Source: Nucisporomicrobium flavum
GTDB lineage: Bacteria; Actinomycetota; Actinomycetes; Mycobacteriales; Micromonosporaceae
Direction: 5' to 3'
Assembly (NCBI RefSeq): GCF_016464385.1
Contig: NZ_JADMLH010000002.1
Span: forward strand, 248,001 to 312,000
DNA: 64,000 bases
The translations under genes and the position numbers were made by a program. The notes below the pieces were generated by a model, which made no database searches, was not told the DNA's origin, and worked only from the letters and a program-made list of their open reading frames with translations. This document shows, one piece after another, positions 59,522 through 64,000 of this stretch. Positions within the stretch are counted from its first letter, which is position 1. Every line of letters begins with the position of its first letter.

Positions 59522-60358
59522 GTGCGCCAGGTCGATCCCATAGATGCCGATTGCGGCATCTCGCAGGCCCTTGGCGTGCTCACCGACTGGTGGACGTTCC
59601 TCATCGTGCGCGACGTCGCCGGCGGCGTGACCCGCTTCGACGCCCTGCAGCGCGAGCTCGGCATGAGCCGCCGCGCGCTCAGCGAACGGCTCGGGAGCCT
59701 CGTCGCGCACGGCGTGCTCCGCCGCGCCGCGTACTCGGACCGCCCGCCGCGCTACGACTACCTGCTGACGGACAAGGGCGAGGGCCTGCTGCCGGTGCTC
59801 ATCGCGCTGCAGGACTGGGGTACGCGGCACGTGATGGGTGACGGCTCGCTGACCGCCACGGCCGCGCCGACCTCCGCCGAGGCGCGCCGCGTCCACGGGC
59901 TCAACGGCCACCGCATCCCCGCGTTCACCGTCGAGGCGCCCACTGTTCTGTACTTCTTCCCCGGCGCGTACGCCCCCGGCGCGCAGGGCTATCCCCCCGG
60001 CTGGACGGACATTCCGGGCGCGGCCGGCTGTACGCTGGAGTCGGCGACGTACGCGGCCCGGGCGGACGAGTTCGCGGCCCACGGCGTACGCATAACCGGT
60101 GTGAGCACCCAGCGCCCGGACCAGCTGGAAGCCTTCGCCGAGCACGCCCGGCTGCCGTTTCCCCTGCTCTCGGACCAGGACGGCAGGATCGCGGCGAGCC
60201 TGCGCCTGCCCACCTTCCGCGCCGGGGGTACGGACCGGTTCAAGCGCCTGACGCTGCTCGTGGACGAGCGGGCGACGATCCGGGCCGTCCAGTTCCCGGT
60301 CACCGACCCGGCCGGCTCGGTGGCCGAGATGCTGGACGCGGTGAAGGCGTCGTTCTGA
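59522..60358 (+). CDS. HxlR-type regulator fused to a peroxiredoxin-like domain
   Basis: A 278-residue protein. Residues 1-105 are an HxlR winged helix (Cys11 in DADCGISQAL, GMSRRALSERLGSLVAHGVL, RYDYLLTDKGEGLLPV). Residues ~130-275 are an AhpC/TSA redoxin domain with LYFFPGAYAPGA, Cys170 in IPGAAGCTLE, and FPLLSDQDGRI. Cys11 aligns with the redox-sensing cysteine of HypR/QorR-like regulators, so the fusion may sense peroxide or disulfide stress directly and control the divergent exporter. Thiol chemistry is inferred. Confidence 0.82.
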   Translation: MRQVDPIDADCGISQALGVLTDWWTFLIVRDVAGGVTRFDALQRELGMSRRALSERLGSLVAHGVLRRAAYSDRPPRYDYLLTDKGEGLLPVLIALQDWGTRHVMGDGSLTATAAPTSAEARRVHGLNGHRIPAFTVEAPTVLYFFPGAYAPGAQGYPPGWTDIPGAAGCTLESATYAARADEFAAHGVRITGVSTQRPDQLEAFAEHARLPFPLLSDQDGRIAASLRLPTFRAGGTDRFKRLTLLVDERATIRAVQFPVTDPAGSVAEMLDAVKASF

Positions 60359-60370
60359 AAGGCGCGGCGC

Positions 60371-60376
60371 TACGGT
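60371..60376 (+). promoter_or_regulatory. -10 box of glpD
   Basis: TACGGT ends 6 bases before GTG 60383 and 3 bases before the competing GTG 60380, favouring 60383. Confidence 0.45.
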
Positions 60377-60382
60377 GGGGTG

Positions 60383-62179
60383 GTGCGCTCTCCCTCGGTT
60401 TCCCGGTATTCGGCCGGACGGCTCTCGCCCATCCGCCGCGCCGCCGACCTCGAGCGGCTGCGTGACGAGCAATTCGACGTGCTCGTCATCGGCGGTGGCG
60501 TCACCGGCGCCGGCGCGGCCCTGGATGCGGCGTCGCGCGGGCTGAACGTTGCGCTGGTCGAGGCGCGCGACCTGGCCGCCGGCACGTCCAGCCGGTCCAG
60601 CAAGCTCATCCACGGCGGCCTGCGCTATCTGGAGCAGCTCGAGCTGCACCTCGTGCACGAGGCGCTGACCGAGCGTGGCCTGCTCACCAGCCGGCTCGCG
60701 CCGCACCTGGTGCGCCCGGTGCCGATCCTCGTCCCGCTCGAGACCGCCACGCCGCCCGCCCGGGTGTGGCACCGCCTCTACTACGGCCTCGGCGTCGCCG
60801 CGTACGACGTGTTCGCCGGAGTGTTCGGCCAGGGCCGGGGGATGCCGCTGCACCGGCACCTCACCCGCGACGGCGCCCGGCACCTCTTCCCGAGCCTGCG
60901 CGCCGACAAGATCACCGGCGCGATCCGCTACTACGACGGCCAGGTCGACGACGCCCGCCTCGTGGTCAACCTCGCCCGCACCGCGGCCAGCCTCGGCGCG
61001 GCCGTGGTCACCAGCGCCCGCGTCACCGGCTTCGTCCGCGACGCCCGCCAGGTCGTCGGGGTCCGGGTGCGTGACCTGGAGGCGCCGGACTCACCCGACT
61101 TCGAGGTACGCGCCCGCACGGTCGTCGCGGCCACCGGCGTGTGGAGCGACGACATGTCCCGGATGCTCAGCGACGTGGGCGTACGCCCGGGGTTCCGGGT
61201 ACGCGCGTCGAAGGGCGTCCACCTCGTGGTGCCCCGCTCGGCGATCACGGGCGACGCCGGCCTGATCCTGCGTACGCCCACCTCGGTGCTGTTCGTGATC
61301 CCGTGGGGCGGCCACTGGATCATCGGCACCACCGACACCGACTGGCAGCTCGACCGCTCGCACCCGGCCGCTTCCGCGCGCGACATCAGCTACCTGCTCG
61401 ACCAGGTCAACACCGTGCTCGAGCGGCCGCTCACCGTCGACGACATCGAGGGTGTGTACGCCGGCCTGCGCCCCCTGCTCTCCGGCGAGGCCGACTCCAC
61501 CTCCAAGCTCTCCCGCGAGCACGCCGTGATCGAGCCGATGCTGGGCCTGATGCTCGTGGCCGGCGGCAAGTACACGACCTACCGGGTGATGGCCGCCGAC
61601 GTGGTGGACCGCGCGATGCGCCGGCTGGGCCTGGACACGCCCTCCCGCACCGACCAGCTTCCCCTGCTCGGCGCCGACGGGTACGCGGCCGCGTGGCGCG
61701 ACCGGCACGACCTCGCCCGCCGCCACGGGGTGACCGCGGGCGTGGTGGAGCACCTGCTGGAGCGCTACGGCACCATGACCATCCACCTGCTCGCGATGAT
61801 CACCGCGGAGCCGGAATTGGCCACGCCGCTCGCCGGGGCCCCGGAATACCTCGCGGCCGAGATCGCGTACGCGGCCACCGCCGAAGGCGCCCTGCACCTG
61901 GAGGACGTGCTCACCCGGCGTACCCGGATCTCGATCGAGACGCCGCACCGCGGGGCGGAGACGGCCCGGCACGCGGCCGCGGTCATGGGTGACGCGCTGG
62001 GCTGGGACGAGGCGGTCCGCGACCGCGAGGTCGAGCACTACCTGGCCCGGGTCGAGGCCGAGCGGCAGTCGCAGAAGATGCCCGACGACCTGACCGCCGA
62101 CGCCGCCCGCCTCGGCGTGGCCGACGTGCGCGGCTACGCGGCGGACCGCGGGACGGACCTGCTCGACGTGGACCGGTGA
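60383..62179 (+). CDS. glpD: Aerobic glycerol-3-phosphate dehydrogenase
   Basis: A 598-residue FAD enzyme that oxidises glycerol-3-phosphate to dihydroxyacetone phosphate and feeds electrons to the quinone pool at the membrane. FAD motif VLVIGGGVTGAGAALDAASR, then TSSRSSKLIHGGLRYLEQ and WIIGTTDTDWQ. The C-terminal DAO-C domain is present. Its stop overlaps the DUF4031 start by 4 bases. Length is typical. Confidence 0.93.
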   Translation: MRSPSVSRYSAGRLSPIRRAADLERLRDEQFDVLVIGGGVTGAGAALDAASRGLNVALVEARDLAAGTSSRSSKLIHGGLRYLEQLELHLVHEALTERGLLTSRLAPHLVRPVPILVPLETATPPARVWHRLYYGLGVAAYDVFAGVFGQGRGMPLHRHLTRDGARHLFPSLRADKITGAIRYYDGQVDDARLVVNLARTAASLGAAVVTSARVTGFVRDARQVVGVRVRDLEAPDSPDFEVRARTVVAATGVWSDDMSRMLSDVGVRPGFRVRASKGVHLVVPRSAITGDAGLILRTPTSVLFVIPWGGHWIIGTTDTDWQLDRSHPAASARDISYLLDQVNTVLERPLTVDDIEGVYAGLRPLLSGEADSTSKLSREHAVIEPMLGLMLVAGGKYTTYRVMAADVVDRAMRRLGLDTPSRTDQLPLLGADGYAAAWRDRHDLARRHGVTAGVVEHLLERYGTMTIHLLAMITAEPELATPLAGAPEYLAAEIAYAATAEGALHLEDVLTRRTRISIETPHRGAETARHAAAVMGDALGWDEAVRDREVEHYLARVEAERQSQKMPDDLTADAARLGVADVRGYAADRGTDLLDVDR

Positions 62180-62451
62180 TCCTTGTCGACGAGCCGCGCT
62201 GGCCGGCGCGCGGGCGGCTCTGGTCCCACCTGGTCAGCGACGTCTCGTATGCCGAACTGCACGCCTTCGCCGAGATGCTGGGCGCGCCCCGGCGCGGGTT
62301 CGACCGCGACCACTACGACATCCCGGAGAACCGTTTCCGGATGGCGCTGTGGCTCGGCGCGACCCTCGTCGCCCCGCGGGAGGTGGCCGCGCGGCTGCGG
62401 GCGTCGGGGCTGCGCCGTCCGAAGCACCTCAACCAGCCGCCAGCACCCTGA
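62176..62451 (+). CDS. DUF4031 protein
   Basis: A 91-residue protein beginning MILVDEPRWPARGRLWSHLVSD, with HAFAEMLGAPRRGFDRDHYDIPE: the DUF4031 family block. GTG 62176 overlaps the glpD stop. Charged and aromatic residues (DRDHYD) may form a metal or nucleotide site, but the function is unproven. Its end overlaps the convergent HD-domain gene by 23 bases. Confidence 0.8.
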   Translation: MILVDEPRWPARGRLWSHLVSDVSYAELHAFAEMLGAPRRGFDRDHYDIPENRFRMALWLGATLVAPREVAARLRASGLRRPKHLNQPPAP

Positions 62452-63082
62452 GCTCCCGCTCCAGGTTGGCGCGCGCCCGGGCCTCCCACTCCTCGTGCAG
62501 CGGGGCGTGCCGGTAGATCGCCGACAGCTCCAGCAGCGACACGAGGACCTGCGCCCGGGCCGCGCGGAACGTGTCCTCCGGGACGTGGGCGTACTCGCGC
62601 CGGATCGCCTCGGTGTAGGCGGTGTACCGGTCCGGGTCGGCGGCGAGGATGGCCAGGTCGGCGTCGCAGAGCAGCTCGCCGTCCGGGTCGGTCTCCTCGG
62701 TCGCGTGCCCGGCCGTGAGCCCCACCAGGCGCGCCACCTCGGCGGCCACGTCGTCCGGCGCGCCGAGCGTGGTCAGCAGCCCGCGCGCGAACTCCGCGCT
62801 GTCGCGCTCGTTGGCGTCGCCGAGGGCCCGCGGGTCGTAGACGGCGTCGTGCATCCAGGCGGCGAGGCGTACCCGGTCCGGGGCCGCCGCCAGCCCCGCG
62901 TGCTCGTCGATCACGTCCAGCACGGCGGTCAGGTGGCTCACGTCGTGATACTGCCGCTGCGGCTCCGACCAGCGCCCCAGCAGATAGCCGCCGGCGGCCT
63001 CGAGGTCGGGCTCCGCGGCGGTCGCGCCGGCACCCCGGGCCGCGGCGACCCAGCGATCGAGAAGTGATGTCACGGCCGCCAT
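62429..63082 (-). CDS. HD-domain protein (predicted phosphohydrolase)
   Basis: A 217-residue protein with metal-ligand histidines in QYHDVSHL and the HD pair in AAWMHDAVYDP, plus LCDADLAILAADPDRY, as in the HD hydrolase superfamily found in predicted metal-dependent phosphohydrolases. The ATG at 63082 is likely; GTG 63073 is possible. Substrate unknown. Confidence 0.78.
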   Translation of the reverse strand: MAAVTSLLDRWVAAARGAGATAAEPDLEAAGGYLLGRWSEPQRQYHDVSHLTAVLDVIDEHAGLAAAPDRVRLAAWMHDAVYDPRALGDANERDSAEFARGLLTTLGAPDDVAAEVARLVGLTAGHATEETDPDGELLCDADLAILAADPDRYTAYTEAIRREYAHVPEDTFRAARAQVLVSLLELSAIYRHAPLHEEWEARARANLERELRVLAAG

Positions 63083-63099
63083 CCTGGCATGCCCGCCGT

Positions 63100-63105
63100 T
63101 AGGGT
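63100..63105 (+). promoter_or_regulatory. -10 box upstream of the FUSC gene
   Basis: TAGGGT ends 6 bases before GTG 63112. On the opposite strand TAACGG at 63096-63101 could serve the HD-domain gene. Confidence 0.4.
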
Positions 63106-63111
63106 CAGTGC

Positions 63112-63201
63112 GTGACCGACTGCACCGAACCTCACCCGCGCGAGTGGCCCACGGCCGCGACCGTGAGGGCCAGGAGGGCACGCGGGGCAGGCACAGCATG
63201 A
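63112..63201 (+). CDS. Possible 29-residue leader peptide
   Basis: GTG 63112 lies 6 bases after a TAGGGT box, and the frame (VTDCTEPHPREWPTAATVRA...) ends at TGA 63199-63201, overlapping the ATG of the FUSC gene by ATGA. It is Arg-rich at the end and has no homologue I recognise. It may only be the 5' leader, but the coupled stop-start is suggestive. Confidence 0.3.
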   Translation: MTDCTEPHPREWPTAATVRARRARGAGTA

Positions 63202-64000
63202 CGGACGCCGGGGCGCAGCGCAGGCTCGCCGCTGTCCTCGCCGAGGTGCACGGTCGTTCCCGGTCCGGGGCGGGCGCCGGCTGGTCCCGGATCCGCGCCG
63301 CCTTCGGCCTCGCGATGCAGGCGGGCGTCGCGGCGGGCATCGCCTGGTTCGTCGCCCACGACCTCATCGGGCGGCCGGCGCCGTTCTTCGCGCCGATCGC
63401 GGCGGTGATCACGCTCGCGTCGTCGGTCGGGCAGCGGGCGCGGCGTACGGTCGAGCTCGTCGTCGGCGTGGCCATCGGCATCGGCATCGGCGACGCCCTC
63501 ATCCTGCTGATCGGTTCCGGCGCGTGGCAGATCGGCCTCGTGGTGGTGCTGGCCATTCTCGTCGCCGCCGCGGTCGGGGGCGGTACGCCGCTCGTGGTGC
63601 AGTCGGCGTCGTCCGCGGTGCTGGTGGCCACGCTGACCAGTACGACCGGGCTGCCGTGGACGCGCTTCTTCGACGCCCTGGTCGGCGGTGGAGTGGGCCT
63701 GACCGTGATGACGCTCCTGCTGCCGCTCAACCCGCTGACCGTCGTACGCCGTGCCGCCGACCCCGCGCTCGAAGCCATGGCCGACGGGCTGCACGCGGTC
63801 GCGCGGGGGCTGCAGGCGGCCGATGCCGACGCGGTGCGCGAGGCGCTGGCCCAGCTCCGCTCCGCCGAGGCGACCTTCGCCGCGTTCGCCCAGGCCGCCA
63901 CGGCAGCCCGGGAGAACGTCGCCTTCGCGCCCGCACGCTGGCGGGTCCGCGGGGCGTTGAGCCAGTACGTCGAGGGCGCCGCGGAGCTCACGTACGCGCT
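63198..64000 (+). CDS. FUSC-family aromatic acid exporter-like protein, N-terminal part (3' truncated by window)
   Basis: At least 267 residues, continuing beyond the window. After a ~40-residue basic segment come alternating hydrophobic helices (LAMQAGVAAGIAWFVAHDLI, APIAAVITLASSVGQ, VELVVGVAIGIGIGDALILL, VVLAILVAAAVGGG) and a later charged helical region typical of the FUSC/ArAE (aromatic acid exporter) and YccS-like proteins. ATG 63198 was chosen because it precedes the basic start of the domain. Cargo unknown. Confidence 0.75.
   Translation, partial: MTDAGAQRRLAAVLAEVHGRSRSGAGAGWSRIRAAFGLAMQAGVAAGIAWFVAHDLIGRPAPFFAPIAAVITLASSVGQRARRTVELVVGVAIGIGIGDALILLIGSGAWQIGLVVVLAILVAAAVGGGTPLVVQSASSAVLVATLTSTTGLPWTRFFDALVGGGVGLTVMTLLLPLNPLTVVRRAADPALEAMADGLHAVARGLQAADADAVREALAQLRSAEATFAAFAQAATAARENVAFAPARWRVRGALSQYVEGAAELTYA

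Overview
The window reads as chromosomal DNA of a high-GC actinomycete. Third codon positions are almost all G or C, GTG starts are frequent, and many genes have a TANNNT box only 6-8 bases before the start codon, the pattern of leaderless transcripts. Gene content agrees: AfsR-type SARP regulators, a mycothiol-dependent maleylpyruvate isomerase-like protein, an MsiK-type sugar ATPase, DUF3263, DUF4031, DUF4032 and an MSMEG_6728-family protein. Micromonosporaceae (Actinoplanes-like) is my best guess; this is inference from gene style, not a database match. No insertion sequence, prophage, CRISPR array, rRNA or biosynthetic gene cluster was seen.

Layout. 1-2.9 kb: end of an SMP-30/gluconolactonase-like gene, then a ROK repressor divergent from an MFS exporter with two palindromes between them. 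2.9-7.6 kb: an overlapping minus-strand run hppD > RDD > RDD > aromatic (HisC-type) aminotransferase, with an Lrp/AsnC regulator divergent from hppD, which suggests tyrosine catabolism. 7.6-20.7 kb: a membrane-anchored beta-propeller protein, class I fumarase, a lipoprotein, two tandem AfsR-like regulators that are clear paralogues, class II fumarase and a secreted subtilase. 20.7-27.6 kb: cysS-rlmB, an Hsp70/beta-propeller membrane fusion, MsiK-type ATPase and tRNA-Thr(UGU). 27.6-33.8 kb: small enzymes, an NAD-binding two-TM channel-like protein, a DUF4032 kinase-like protein, a secreted trypsin-like protease and a PAP2 phosphatase.

33.8-37.7 kb: a compact amino-sugar operon (SIS isomerase/deaminase, ROK kinase, NagA) divergent from a DeoR repressor. 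37.7-39.7 kb: a MerR regulator divergent from an SDR across a 19-bp-spacer promoter, and a DinB-like protein. 39.7-49.2 kb: two ABC-2 export modules, one with a hydrolase fused to its ATPase, plus a CDC48-type double AAA ATPase with a degenerate first domain. 49.3-50.8 kb: a textbook SAM-I riboswitch followed by a zinc-ribbon threonine synthase-like gene. 51-58.2 kb: an HEXXH membrane protein, a GNAT, a very large wall-polymer glycosyltransferase/glycerophosphotransferase with a palindrome-rich promoter, and stand-alone groEL with two CIRCE operators. 58.2-64 kb: an MFS exporter divergent from an HxlR-peroxiredoxin fusion regulator, GlpD, DUF4031, an HD-domain protein and the start of a FUSC-family exporter.

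No single large new system is evident. The most unusual items are the Hsp70-propeller fusion, the hydrolase-ABC fusion operon, the HxlR-peroxiredoxin fusion, the SAM-riboswitch-controlled threonine synthase paralogue and a pair of perfect DnaA boxes outside any origin.
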